DNA of 48,731 bases from Saprospiraceae bacterium (lineage in GTDB: Bacteria > Bacteroidota > Bacteroidia > Chitinophagales > Saprospiraceae), in the NCBI GenBank assembly GCA_020630495.1, contig JAHDBH010000018.1, forward strand, positions 1-48,731. The letters run 5' to 3'. Under the pieces are notes generated by a model that searched no databases, was not told where the DNA came from, and saw only the letters and a program-made list of their open reading frames with translations. The position numbers were made by a program, and so were the translations under genes. Of the stretch, positions 35,872 through 44,943 are shown in pieces (position 1 is the stretch's first letter; the number at the start of each line of letters is the position of its first letter).

Positions 35872-36915
35872 ATGAATGATCTGCAGCAGTCCACAGAGGT
35901 CAGGGAGCTCGACTACATGCGACTTATTCCAGAATCGCATCTCATCCAGAAGAATCCACTCAAGGGAATTCTCTTTGCGTTTCTTGGTATCATAATCTGC
36001 ATCGCTGGCTACTTTATCGGTCAGATCCCTTTTAGCGCCGTAGCATACATCAGAGCAAGCGCCCTAGGTGATCCGATTGAGATCATACAGGAAATGAATG
36101 TGACCAAGGATTTCAGCGTCTTGGGATTGGACAATAATCTGGGCTTTTTACTCATGCTGATGAGCTTTGTAGGTATGATGATCGCCATGCTGATCTACTT
36201 GAGATTCGCCTACAAGCTGCCAATATTGAAGATGTTTACGCCTTTTGCACGATTCAGGTGGGGCAGGGCTCGCTGGGGATTTTTCTTGATGCTGGGGATT
36301 ACCGTTATCCTCGAGGGCACTGGGATGGTGCTCTACTCAGAGAACTTCACATTGCAGTGGGATCCTGCACAGTGGTTACCCTTGCTTCTCATCAGTCTCA
36401 CCATATTACCTATACAGACTACAGCAGAAGAGCTCGTGATCCGAGGTTATCTCATGCCACACGTGAGTCATCTGCTCAATGGCGCCTGGGCTGGACTCCT
36501 AGCTACCTCTTTACTCTTTGCCCTCCTGCACATGGGCAATCCAGAGGTGGTGGAGTACGGCATACAGTATATGTTTCCGTATTATCTTATCAGTGCACTC
36601 TTCTTAGGCCTCATGACGATCTGGGACAATGGTCTGGAGATGGCCATGGGCGTACACTGGGCAGTCAATATCTTTTCTGCTACCATCATCACCTATGAGG
36701 GCGCAGCGATCCAGACTCCTACTATATGGATCATGGAGGAAACTGATGTGGGCACTATGCTCGTTGTGACTACAGTGACGATGATTGGTTTTCTGTGGCT
36801 TAGCGCCAAAAAGTATCAGTGGAAAGGCTTCCATTTGCTTACGCAAAATCTCTACAAGTATCCTTACGAATTACAAATAAATGAAAGCAATAGCAATGAT
36901 GAAATTCACACCTAA
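35872..36915 (+). CDS. CPBP-family intramembrane metalloprotease
   Basis: Protein of 347 residues with about eight membrane segments. The catalytic set of the CAAX/bacteriocin-immunity family is seen: E186-E187-x3-R191 in TAEELVIRGYL, H220 in LLHMGN and H262-x3-N266 in GVHWAVN. The substrate is unknown; in bacteria these are linked to self-immunity and to processing of membrane proteins. The 35-base overlap with the following M1 peptidase gene suggests cotranscription. Confidence 0.88.
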   Translation: MNDLQQSTEVRELDYMRLIPESHLIQKNPLKGILFAFLGIIICIAGYFIGQIPFSAVAYIRASALGDPIEIIQEMNVTKDFSVLGLDNNLGFLLMLMSFVGMMIAMLIYLRFAYKLPILKMFTPFARFRWGRARWGFFLMLGITVILEGTGMVLYSENFTLQWDPAQWLPLLLISLTILPIQTTAEELVIRGYLMPHVSHLLNGAWAGLLATSLLFALLHMGNPEVVEYGIQYMFPYYLISALFLGLMTIWDNGLEMAMGVHWAVNIFSATIITYEGAAIQTPTIWIMEETDVGTMLVVTTVTMIGFLWLSAKKYQWKGFHLLTQNLYKYPYELQINESNSNDEIHT

Positions 36916-38782
36916 GCATCTCTTACTGAGCTCGCTATTCCTGCTAGTAGCCACACTCAGTGCCAGTGCTCAGTACTGGCAGCAAGAGGTAGACTACACG
37001 ATGAAAATCGATGTAGACGCCGAGAAGAATCAGTACACGGGCGATCAAGTACTAGTCTACAAGAATAATAGTCCAGATACGCTCACTCGAGTGTACTATC
37101 ATCTCTACTTCAATGCCTTCCAGCCAGGAAGTATGATGGACGAGCGCTCCCTGAGCATACAAGATCCAGATAGTAGAGTATCCACACGTATCAGTAAGCT
37201 TACTCCAGAGGAAGTAGGCTACCACCAGGTCATGTCGCTCACCCAAGACGGGGCAGCGCTGCAGTACAAGGTAGAAGGCACCATCCTAGAGGTGGAACTC
37301 CAGCAACCCATAGTGCCTGGTGCTAGCACCACCTTCCACATGGAATACCAAGCCCAGGTGCCACTACAAGTCAGACGCTCAGGACGCGATAATAAGGAAG
37401 GTATCAGATTATCTATGTCGCAGTGGTATCCCAAGCTCTGTGAGTATGATGCGCAGGGTTGGCACCCAAATCCATATATCGCTCGAGAATTTCACGGTGT
37501 GTGGGGTGACTTTGACGTCACCATCATGATCGATGAAGACTATGTCGTAGGTGCTACCGGACGCAGACTAGAGACACCAGGTGTAACTGATGGCATGGCC
37601 AAAGAAGTCATGGACAAGCGCCAAAGGAGAGCGATGAAAAAGAGGATGAAGGACAAGAAGGCCTGGAGATTTATAGCCAAAGATGTTCATGATTTTGTAT
37701 GGGCAGCCGATCCAGACTACGAGCATACCAGAGTGATGACACCTAGTGGAGTAGAGCTTCACTTTTATTTCCAACCAGGAGAAAAGACCTCTGAAAATTG
37801 GGCTAATCTACCACGCGTCATGAGCGCTGCTCTGGAATATATTTCAGATAAGTATGGCAAGTATCCATATGATAAGTATTCATTTATCCAGGGAGGCGAT
37901 GGAGGTATGGAATATCCTATGGCTACGCTGATCACAGGGGAGCGCAGTTTTAATAGCCTCGTAGGAGTCTCAGTGCATGAGCTCATGCACAGTTGGTATC
38001 AGATGCTACTAGGAACTAATGAGGCGCTCTACCCATGGATGGATGAGGGATTTACCTCCTTTGCAACTAGTGATGTGATGAATTACTTGATCAAAGAAGA
38101 ACTCATCAATGGTAAGTACCGCGAAGATCCTCAGCAAGGAAGCATGACGGGATATATTAATTTCACTGCGAGCGGTATGGAGGAGCCTCTCAGCACGCAT
38201 GCTGATCACTATATGACCAATAGCGCATACGGTGTTGGCTCCTACGTAAAGGGAGCCGTGTTTGCTGCTCAGCTCAGATATATCATGGGCGAGCAGACGT
38301 TTTGGACGGCCTTCAAGGACTACTTTGCCAAGTGGAGCTTTAAACATCCTACAGATAAAGACTTTATCAAGATCATGGAGAAGCATGCTGATATGGAGCT
38401 GGACTGGTATCGCGAGTACATGGTCAATACTACTCATACCATTGACTACGGAGTCCAGGGAATCAAGACAGGTGAGGACGGTCATATCGTGGTGACACTA
38501 GCTAAAATCGGTAAGATGCCTATGCCCCTCGATGTGTATGTCACCACTCGTGATGGTGGAAAGAAAATTTATCATCTGCCTCTACGTATGATGCGAGGTG
38601 AGAAGCATGAGTTTCCTGGTGATATCCCTGCTGAGGTGATGCCAGACTGGACATGGACACGTGAGACTTACGAGCTGCACGTGCCAGTAAGCTTAAAGGA
38701 TCTGCTCATGATCGAGATAGATCCCCTCCAGCAGATGGCGGATGTCAATAAAGACAATAATCGTTACGAGCAAGGAGAGTAA
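36881..38782 (+). CDS. Secreted M1-family aminopeptidase
   Basis: Protein of 633 residues with a signal peptide (cleavage near ASAQ, residue 31). Gluzincin motif H366-E-L-M-H370, then E389 at the right spacing (WMDEGF), and the exopeptidase loop GGMEYP in place of GAMEN. The N-terminal beta-saddle starts DYTMKIDVDAEKNQYTGDQV. It likely trims peptides in the periplasm or outside. There is no type IX sorting domain. I chose ATG 36881 because an A-rich TTACAAATAA precedes it; 36896 or 36899 are possible. A strong terminator follows. Confidence 0.92.
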   Translation: MKAIAMMKFTPKHLLLSSLFLLVATLSASAQYWQQEVDYTMKIDVDAEKNQYTGDQVLVYKNNSPDTLTRVYYHLYFNAFQPGSMMDERSLSIQDPDSRVSTRISKLTPEEVGYHQVMSLTQDGAALQYKVEGTILEVELQQPIVPGASTTFHMEYQAQVPLQVRRSGRDNKEGIRLSMSQWYPKLCEYDAQGWHPNPYIAREFHGVWGDFDVTIMIDEDYVVGATGRRLETPGVTDGMAKEVMDKRQRRAMKKRMKDKKAWRFIAKDVHDFVWAADPDYEHTRVMTPSGVELHFYFQPGEKTSENWANLPRVMSAALEYISDKYGKYPYDKYSFIQGGDGGMEYPMATLITGERSFNSLVGVSVHELMHSWYQMLLGTNEALYPWMDEGFTSFATSDVMNYLIKEELINGKYREDPQQGSMTGYINFTASGMEEPLSTHADHYMTNSAYGVGSYVKGAVFAAQLRYIMGEQTFWTAFKDYFAKWSFKHPTDKDFIKIMEKHADMELDWYREYMVNTTHTIDYGVQGIKTGEDGHIVVTLAKIGKMPMPLDVYVTTRDGGKKIYHLPLRMMRGEKHEFPGDIPAEVMPDWTWTRETYELHVPVSLKDLLMIEIDPLQQMADVNKDNNRYEQGE

Positions 38783-38805
38783 AGCCTCTTTCTTAGTTTA
38801 TCAAG

Positions 38806-38838
38806 AAGCCTCAGTACTACAGGTGCTGAGGCTTTTTT
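38806..38838 (+). terminator. Intrinsic terminator after the M1 peptidase gene
   Basis: Stem AAGCCTCAGTAC / GTGCTGAGGCTT, 12 pairs with one G-T, five-base loop, followed by a run of T. It is 24 bases after the stop. Confidence 0.85.
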
Positions 38839-39079
38839 TGTGACGCTCACAGAAAGCTCTAAAATCATCTATGCGAGTACTGCCCTGCAGGCATGGCAAC
38901 ATACGCACATCTATACAAATCCTAGGCAGTGAGTGAGTCATCACCATTAATCATCATGCGCACCTAGGAATTGTCTCGCTGGACAATTAATAGAAAACAC
39001 CGTATCGCGATAGTAGAAGTGATACTCTATCACGATTAAGATGCCTAGAAAAAAAGATTTTACATGGAATGTTTCACAT
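38839..39079. other. Gene-free stretch with three short palindromes
   Basis: No gene is supported. It holds AATTGTC-6-GACAATT (38969-38988), the perfect palindrome TATCGCGATA (39003-39012) and GTGATA-3-TATCAC (39019-39033), all within 65 bases between two terminators pointing at each other. They resemble repressor sites but have no adjacent gene start to control. Confidence 0.45.
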
Positions 39080-39111
39080 AAAAAAAGCCCCGACACCATC
39101 GTGTCGGGGCT
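39080..39111 (-). terminator. Intrinsic terminator of the DUF4331 operon
   Basis: Stem AGCCCCGACAC / GTGTCGGGGCT of 11 perfect pairs with a four-base loop; on the minus strand it is followed by seven T. It is 71 bases beyond the stop of the long DUF4331 gene. Confidence 0.85.
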
Positions 39112-39181
39112 CAAACCAAAAACCCATTTCCCTAGTATCTTGCCTAAAAGATCGCTCTAGGGATTGAGAATATGTCCGTAA

Positions 39182-42100
39182 TTACATCTTGGTAATTACT
39201 TCTTTGATAGCAAGATTGTCTTTCTCGATGGTCATGAGATAAGAGCCAGCTGGTAAATCTCTCATTGCAATTGTCACTGTGCTGAAAGATTGCTTCTCAG
39301 TGATGAGCACGCGACCTTGCATATCTAGGACTTGTATGACAGCATCTTTCCAGAATCTTTCTGGACCTTCGATCTGTACATTCATGAAATCCGATACGGG
39401 ATTAGGGAATAGAGAGTACTCTAGCCTTTCACCATCGGTATCGATGACTCCTGTGATAGGATTCTCATCACTGGTAGAACCTTCCAGATAGATAGCTGAT
39501 GCACCAGGTACTAGCTCACTATATAGAGGTGCTACATCGCCGCTTGCATTGGCTGCAAATACGAGTACTTGACCACCTTGATTCGCTCTCTCTGCTACGA
39601 GAATGAGAGAATTTACTGGATCAAAAGACACGTCAACTGGATTGCCAAGTAGTGTTGCTGGACCAGCGATACGCAGTCGCTCACTCGCATCCACTGTACC
39701 GTCCTCACTTGCTGTGCTGAAGGAAGGTACAGTCACTATAGCACCGTCAATATCGCTACTTGCCATAGCCACATCTGTAAGTACCATGATGTCGTCTGCT
39801 GCATAGTAGTCTAGACCGTGCGTACGGCCTATGCCATCTATAGTGATCACTGCATCTGGTGCGATGTCGCCATCTTCATTAAGGAAGAAGTCATTGTAGA
39901 CAGCGAGCTGATCAGAATTGTCTACAATAGCGTAGAGCGTATTCACATCTGCATCGATGCCCCATAGATTGATATCTACGTCATAGGTATTGACAAGCGT
40001 GATACTCGTAGGGCTAAAGCGGTAGACAAAGAGTTGATTTTGGTTGCCATTGGCATCAGCAGCATCCTGCGCTACTACCATAAATTCTCCTGCTACGGTG
40101 ATCTCACGACCATTTGCGAAGTCAGAGGTAGAGGTGGCGGTGATGCTCGGAGCTTCACCGTTTTCGAGACTTGATTTCACATCAGAGTATGCTTCTATGA
40201 CATTATCCGATCTATTGAGCTGATAGAGTACGTCATTTTCATCATCGTAGTGAATACCATCGGCATCCTCCGCAGCGATCATAAATGACTCTGTAGAGAG
40301 AGAATTATCTTCAAGGATATCAGCGATTGTGATTTCGAAGGCATTATTACTTGATAGATATACGGTACCTACTTGATTGAGCATAAAGTCTCCTATAGAG
40401 CCTTCTAAATACACAGCTGATATACCAGCAAAGGATTCGGCTACTGCTGGAGTTGCGTCGCCATCTGCACTAGGGGCGTTGAATACAAGAAGTCGACCAC
40501 CCATGTTAGCTCTTTCTGCTACATAGAGGACTTCCTCTTCTGCATCATAAGCCACATCTACTGGATTACCCAGTGTGCTATTATCTCCTTCTATTCTGAG
40601 TTGCTCTTCGTCTGTGATGACGTTATCATCATTAGCCGCAGTATAGTTTGCGATAGTCAGTACGGCACCATCAGTACGACTGGCAGCATCGCCTACGTCT
40701 GTAAGTACCATCACGTCACTGTCTGCATCATAGGTGATACCGTGGGTTCTGATCATATCAGCTACTACGACCACCTCATCAGGAGTGATGGTACCAGGAG
40801 CCGAGGAAAAGAAATTATTATACTCAAGCACGTTGGCACTATTGTCCTGGATAGCATACATAGTACTACCATCAAGATGGATACCCCAAAGATTGAGCTC
40901 AGAGATGTATTCTTTCTGGAAGACTAGACCTGCTTCTGTGATATTATAAATGGCAAACTTGTTGACCATTCCATTATTGTCGCTAGCATCTTGAGCTACT
41001 ACGAGCTTATTTCCGCTCACGGCGATTTCTCTACCATTGCTGAAGTCGCTCGTAGAGCTAGAAGAGTAAGTAGGTCTCACACCTCTGTCTAGATTAGCTA
41101 GTACATCCGTGTATACATCTACTACATTAGCAGATCTATTGAGCTGGTAGAGCACATCATTCTCATCATCGTAGAAGATACCATCAGCATCCATGTCTTG
41201 ACTGACAAACTCCGTGGAGCTAATAGCGTCATCTGAGATACGGAATACACCTACTTTACCTGTCGTATTAGATGAAGTGAAAAGATTCTTGTTGACTACA
41301 ATGTCTTCGTCTACTTCTCCATCATATATCTCTCCACTGCATGGTCCAGTACCGCTGTGGGGAGTAGCCAAGTATGGGAAAGATGAACGGAATTCGCGAT
41401 CATTGGATTCTACACCAGTAGTGAAGCTCAGTACATTGAGAAGGTCTTCTGTGACTGGGCTAGGGGAGTTAGCGGGATCAAAATCATCATACCATAGTCC
41501 CACAGCCGCGAGTACTACACCAGCTACTGCTTGCAGCTCGATTCGCGTGACGTCATCCTCTAGTCTACGACCATTAGGGAATCCATCCATATTGGGTAGA
41601 AACTCTAGGTCTGCAGTTTCATTAAATGGTGCTACAGTGAGCCCTATAGCCGCTGCTTGGATAAGTCCGAGCGAACTGAAGTTCTCGTCATCTCTTGCTG
41701 TAGCTGGTACAGCCATATTGAGACGAAGCATATCACCACCATTTGGCAAGAAGTTATTGACAAATGGCTTACCAGCTGCGAGGGGATTTCCCGCTTTGCC
41801 TGTAGCTAACTGATAGGGAATGACATTAGGCACACCTGTGTGGAAAGCAGGCCATAGATCCACAGATCTTGGTTGGCCAGCTCCTGGAAGCAAGAGTGTT
41901 CCAAACACTTCATCATCCAAAGCGGTCCCAGCGACTGCATCTGTACCCTTGAGCGCAAATAGTCCATCTGCACCGTTGGTAAAGTCAAATGCCCCAAGAC
42001 TTGCCGTCTGAATACGCAGATCAGCAAAAGAAGGAACTGCTCCACCAAATAGGTCATCATCCATGTAGAGCGCTAGCTCAGGATTGTAGAAATACTGATC

Positions 42101-43066
42101 GAGCGTAGTCTCTGAGATTTCATCATACGGCGTGATAGCATTCCAAAAATCTTTATCTCCTACAGCAATGACTGCCTCATTAGTCAGTGGCATTCCTAGA
42201 CGAGACACTTGGATCCAGTCACCAGAGTACTCAGGATCAGAATCTTTGCTCAGAGTTGTCATCGCAGGTCTGCTTGCAGATGCCCATACACCGATCACAT
42301 AGTTTGGATCTAGGATATCAGCAGGTTCTGCTGGAGCACCTTCCTTGAGTAGAGTGGAAATGGGTACTTGGATAGCAATTGCACTTACATTTAGACAAGC
42401 TAGAGCATCCACGTTTTTTCCCGCTTGACGGGGAGAATTACCAAGATCAAAAATACCACCTAAATCTACAAAAAACGGATCATCAGTAGGTCCAGCAAAT
42501 ACATTTTCGCCTGTAGACGCTGTAGTGATGGCTCCTGTGTAGAGCTCTTCGTAAGTAGTATTAAGACCTACAGAACTCTCGATAGAGCGAGGTCCTACAT
42601 TGTATGGAGGCACTACACCACCTTCGATGATAGTAGTAAATGTGACGCCACCGTCAGTACTTCTTTCGAGATTGTACGTCGTCTCATGGTTCTGTAATCC
42701 TGCGCGGATGTAGAAAAAGGTATTGGGCGCATTATTTTCTTTAAAAAATGTGAATCGATATGTGACTTCATCGCCCGGTACGGCTGCGTCATTGTCGACA
42801 TGGATTTCGTAGCGGATGTTTTCACCAAAGCTGTAATAGTTTGGCCCACCTTGTGCTAGCTGCATGGGAATGTAGGTAGCGATGATGGTGATCATATCTT
42901 GCGCATCTGGACTGCGAAATGCATAGAGGTCCACATTATCCGCAAGCGGATCATTAGAAATCAGGGGAGCTTCCCTGTGGCTCGAGGCAAAAGCGCTGGT
43001 AGCGCTTATCGCTGCCGCGAGCATAATGAGCATCACTGCTCTTAAATTATGATATATATTTTTCAT
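39182..43066 (-). CDS. Long DUF4331 protein with two propeller-like repeats and a type IX sorting domain
   Basis: Protein of 1294 residues with a signal peptide to about residue 28. Residues 28-585 are a DUF4331 domain (SSHREAPLISNDPLADNVDL, FVNNFLPNGGDMLRLNMAVP), closely similar to the next gene upstream. Residues about 600-1200 are two tandem units of about 307 residues; DADGI(F/H)YDDENDVLYQLNRS occurs near 625 and 932 and (V/I)YLEGS near 885 and 1192, with beta-propeller-like blades. Residues 1213-1294 are a type A C-terminal sorting domain (YSLFPNPVSDFMNVQI, LPAGSYLMTIEKDN). It should be exported by type IX secretion and fixed to or shed from the surface. DUF4331 has no known function. 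It is third in the operon, 21 bases after the short paralog. Confidence 0.9.
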   Translation of the reverse strand: MKNIYHNLRAVMLIMLAAAISATSAFASSHREAPLISNDPLADNVDLYAFRSPDAQDMITIIATYIPMQLAQGGPNYYSFGENIRYEIHVDNDAAVPGDEVTYRFTFFKENNAPNTFFYIRAGLQNHETTYNLERSTDGGVTFTTIIEGGVVPPYNVGPRSIESSVGLNTTYEELYTGAITTASTGENVFAGPTDDPFFVDLGGIFDLGNSPRQAGKNVDALACLNVSAIAIQVPISTLLKEGAPAEPADILDPNYVIGVWASASRPAMTTLSKDSDPEYSGDWIQVSRLGMPLTNEAVIAVGDKDFWNAITPYDEISETTLDQYFYNPELALYMDDDLFGGAVPSFADLRIQTASLGAFDFTNGADGLFALKGTDAVAGTALDDEVFGTLLLPGAGQPRSVDLWPAFHTGVPNVIPYQLATGKAGNPLAAGKPFVNNFLPNGGDMLRLNMAVPATARDDENFSSLGLIQAAAIGLTVAPFNETADLEFLPNMDGFPNGRRLEDDVTRIELQAVAGVVLAAVGLWYDDFDPANSPSPVTEDLLNVLSFTTGVESNDREFRSSFPYLATPHSGTGPCSGEIYDGEVDEDIVVNKNLFTSSNTTGKVGVFRISDDAISSTEFVSQDMDADGIFYDDENDVLYQLNRSANVVDVYTDVLANLDRGVRPTYSSSSTSDFSNGREIAVSGNKLVVAQDASDNNGMVNKFAIYNITEAGLVFQKEYISELNLWGIHLDGSTMYAIQDNSANVLEYNNFFSSAPGTITPDEVVVVADMIRTHGITYDADSDVMVLTDVGDAASRTDGAVLTIANYTAANDDNVITDEEQLRIEGDNSTLGNPVDVAYDAEEEVLYVAERANMGGRLLVFNAPSADGDATPAVAESFAGISAVYLEGSIGDFMLNQVGTVYLSSNNAFEITIADILEDNSLSTESFMIAAEDADGIHYDDENDVLYQLNRSDNVIEAYSDVKSSLENGEAPSITATSTSDFANGREITVAGEFMVVAQDAADANGNQNQLFVYRFSPTSITLVNTYDVDINLWGIDADVNTLYAIVDNSDQLAVYNDFFLNEDGDIAPDAVITIDGIGRTHGLDYYAADDIMVLTDVAMASSDIDGAIVTVPSFSTASEDGTVDASERLRIAGPATLLGNPVDVSFDPVNSLILVAERANQGGQVLVFAANASGDVAPLYSELVPGASAIYLEGSTSDENPITGVIDTDGERLEYSLFPNPVSDFMNVQIEGPERFWKDAVIQVLDMQGRVLITEKQSFSTVTIAMRDLPAGSYLMTIEKDNLAIKEVITKM
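39465..40379 (-). repeat. Propeller-like repeat unit 2 (coding)
   Basis: Approximate bounds. Second of the two in-frame units in the long DUF4331 protein, residues about 897-1200; clear DNA similarity to unit 1 remains, for instance in the segments at about 40216-40270 and 41135-41190. Confidence 0.6.
40380..41255 (-). repeat. Propeller-like repeat unit 1 (coding)
   Basis: Approximate bounds. First unit, residues about 605-896; repeats at a period of about 921 bases with unit 2. Confidence 0.6.
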
Positions 43067-43087
43067 TGTATTTTATTTAGTATTTGA

Positions 43088-44839
43088 TTACTGCTTTACC
43101 TCTGTACCTCTCCACGGAGTGGCTACATACGGAAATTCTGAGCGGAAATTTTTGTCATTGCTATCTACACCTGTACGGTATGTGAGTACTCCTAGGAGAT
43201 CTTCTGTCACTGGTGAAGGGCTAGAAGCCGGATCATAGTCATCATACCATAGGCCTATAGCGGCGAGGACTACACCTGATACCGCCTGTAACTCGATAGT
43301 GGTAACGTCATCCTCTAGGCGGCGACCATTTGGGAAGCCATCCATATTGGGAATAAATTCTAGTTCGGCAGTTTCATTAAATGGTGCCACCGTAAGTCCT
43401 ATGGCAGCTGCTTGGATAAGTCCTAGTGGGCTGAAATTTGGATCATCTCTCTGGGTCACTGGTACGGCCATATTGAGTCGTAGCATATCACCGCCATTGG
43501 GCAAGAAATTATTCACAAATGGCTTACCAGCTGCGAGTGGATTTCCTTCTTTGCCAGTAGCTAATTGATAAGGAACTACATTGGGCACACCAGTAAAAAA
43601 TGCTGGCCATAAATCTACTGATCTAGGCTTGCCAGCGGCTGGAAGCAGTAGTGTACCAAATACATTGTCATCTAGGGCTGTCCCCTCTACAGCGGCAGTT
43701 CCTTTGAGACCGAATAGCCCGTCAGCACCATTAGTAAAGTCAAATGCTCCTAGCGATGCTTCTTGGATTCTCAGTGCGCTAAATGCGGGTACGACACCTC
43801 CAAAAAGGTCATCATCCATATAGAGACCGAGCTCAGGATTGTAGAAATACTCATCCATCTCTGTGTCCATCAGCTCATCATAAGGTGTCATGCGATTCCA
43901 CTCATCTTTATCACGTATGGCTATGACAGCCTCATTAGTCAATGGCATACCGAGGCGTGACACCTGGATCCACTGTCCCTGATACAGCTCTGTACCGTCA
44001 CCATTGATGGTGCGTATAGCTGGTCTGCTGGCAGAAGCCCATACACCGATCACAAAATTTGGATCCAAGATGCTAGTCGGCACTGGGTCTACGCCATCTT
44101 TGAGTAGTATCTCGATAGGTATCTGAAGCGCTATGGAATGCACATTAGTCTTAGCGATAGCATCTCGTGCAGGCTCACCCTGGCGTGGTGAATCACCGAG
44201 ATCAAAGATGCCGCCCAGATCCACGTAGAATGGATCATCTACAGGACCTGCAAATACGCGCTCTCCGCTAGAAGCCTGTGTGATAGCACCTGTCCAGAAA
44301 TCTTCATATTCTCCTCCGAGGCCTACACCGCTCTCGATCGAGCGCGGGCCGATATTCGGTGGAGGGACGATGCCGTTCATGACCACTGTCTCAAAAGTGC
44401 TCCCGCCGTCTACAGATCTCTCCATAGTGTAAGTCGCCTTGATATTTTCCATACCCAGACGGATATTAAAAAATGTCGTAGGATCTTCATTTTCGTGCGC
44501 GAAAGTGAATCGATAAATTATCTCATCACCTGGTACGGCAGCGTCATTGTCTATGTGAATTTCATAGCGCACATTTTCTCCGAATGTGTAATAATTAGGT
44601 CCGCCATATGGTAGCTCGGCGGGTATATAATTGGCTATGATCGTGATGACACTCGGATTGTCAGGGCTACGAAAAGCGTAGAGGTCTGTATTATCCGCAA
44701 GTGGATCGTTGGAAATGAGAGGAGCCTCTCGGTGACTGGACGCGAAGAGCGCTGAAGTCATAGCGAGAAACACCAGCAATACCACCAGCAGCCCATTTCT
44801 CTCGGCGCGCTGACGATTTATTCGTAGTGATGTTTTCAT
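43088..44839 (-). CDS. Short DUF4331 protein (paralog)
   Basis: Protein of 583 residues, a signal peptide (R-rich start, then LLVVLLVFLAMTSALFA) followed only by a DUF4331 domain with SSHREAPLISNDPLADNTDL, FGENVRYEIHIDNDAAVPGD and PNMDGFPNGRRLEDDVT. It is similar to residues 1-585 of the long protein along its whole length, so the pair arose by tandem duplication, with later gain of the repeats and sorting domain in the other copy (or their loss here). No type IX domain, so it should stay in the periplasm or be released. The ATG at 44839 is preferred to 44881 because it heads the signal peptide. Second gene of the operon. Confidence 0.9.
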   Translation of the reverse strand: MKTSLRINRQRAERNGLLVVLLVFLAMTSALFASSHREAPLISNDPLADNTDLYAFRSPDNPSVITIIANYIPAELPYGGPNYYTFGENVRYEIHIDNDAAVPGDEIIYRFTFAHENEDPTTFFNIRLGMENIKATYTMERSVDGGSTFETVVMNGIVPPPNIGPRSIESGVGLGGEYEDFWTGAITQASSGERVFAGPVDDPFYVDLGGIFDLGDSPRQGEPARDAIAKTNVHSIALQIPIEILLKDGVDPVPTSILDPNFVIGVWASASRPAIRTINGDGTELYQGQWIQVSRLGMPLTNEAVIAIRDKDEWNRMTPYDELMDTEMDEYFYNPELGLYMDDDLFGGVVPAFSALRIQEASLGAFDFTNGADGLFGLKGTAAVEGTALDDNVFGTLLLPAAGKPRSVDLWPAFFTGVPNVVPYQLATGKEGNPLAAGKPFVNNFLPNGGDMLRLNMAVPVTQRDDPNFSPLGLIQAAAIGLTVAPFNETAELEFIPNMDGFPNGRRLEDDVTTIELQAVSGVVLAAIGLWYDDYDPASSPSPVTEDLLGVLTYRTGVDSNDKNFRSEFPYVATPWRGTEVKQ

Positions 44840-44943
44840 AAGTAAACGATTTATATAGTAGAAAATAGGTTTGAAAATCAATTAATAGTTATCAGCTACT
44901 GCGCTATGCAGTAGTCATGCTTGCATGTGAAAAAGCAAGGTAA

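Noticed and set aside
41214-41813. Plus-strand frame of 199 codons inside the long DUF4331 gene
   Set aside because: A similar shadow frame occurs opposite the paralog (43299-43823), as expected from duplicated coding sequence read backwards.
39182-44839. The near-repeated DNA of the DUF4331 genes as a mobile element or CRISPR-like repeat
   Set aside because: The repeats are in frame, encode domains, and have no terminal inverted repeats, target duplications or spacer pattern.
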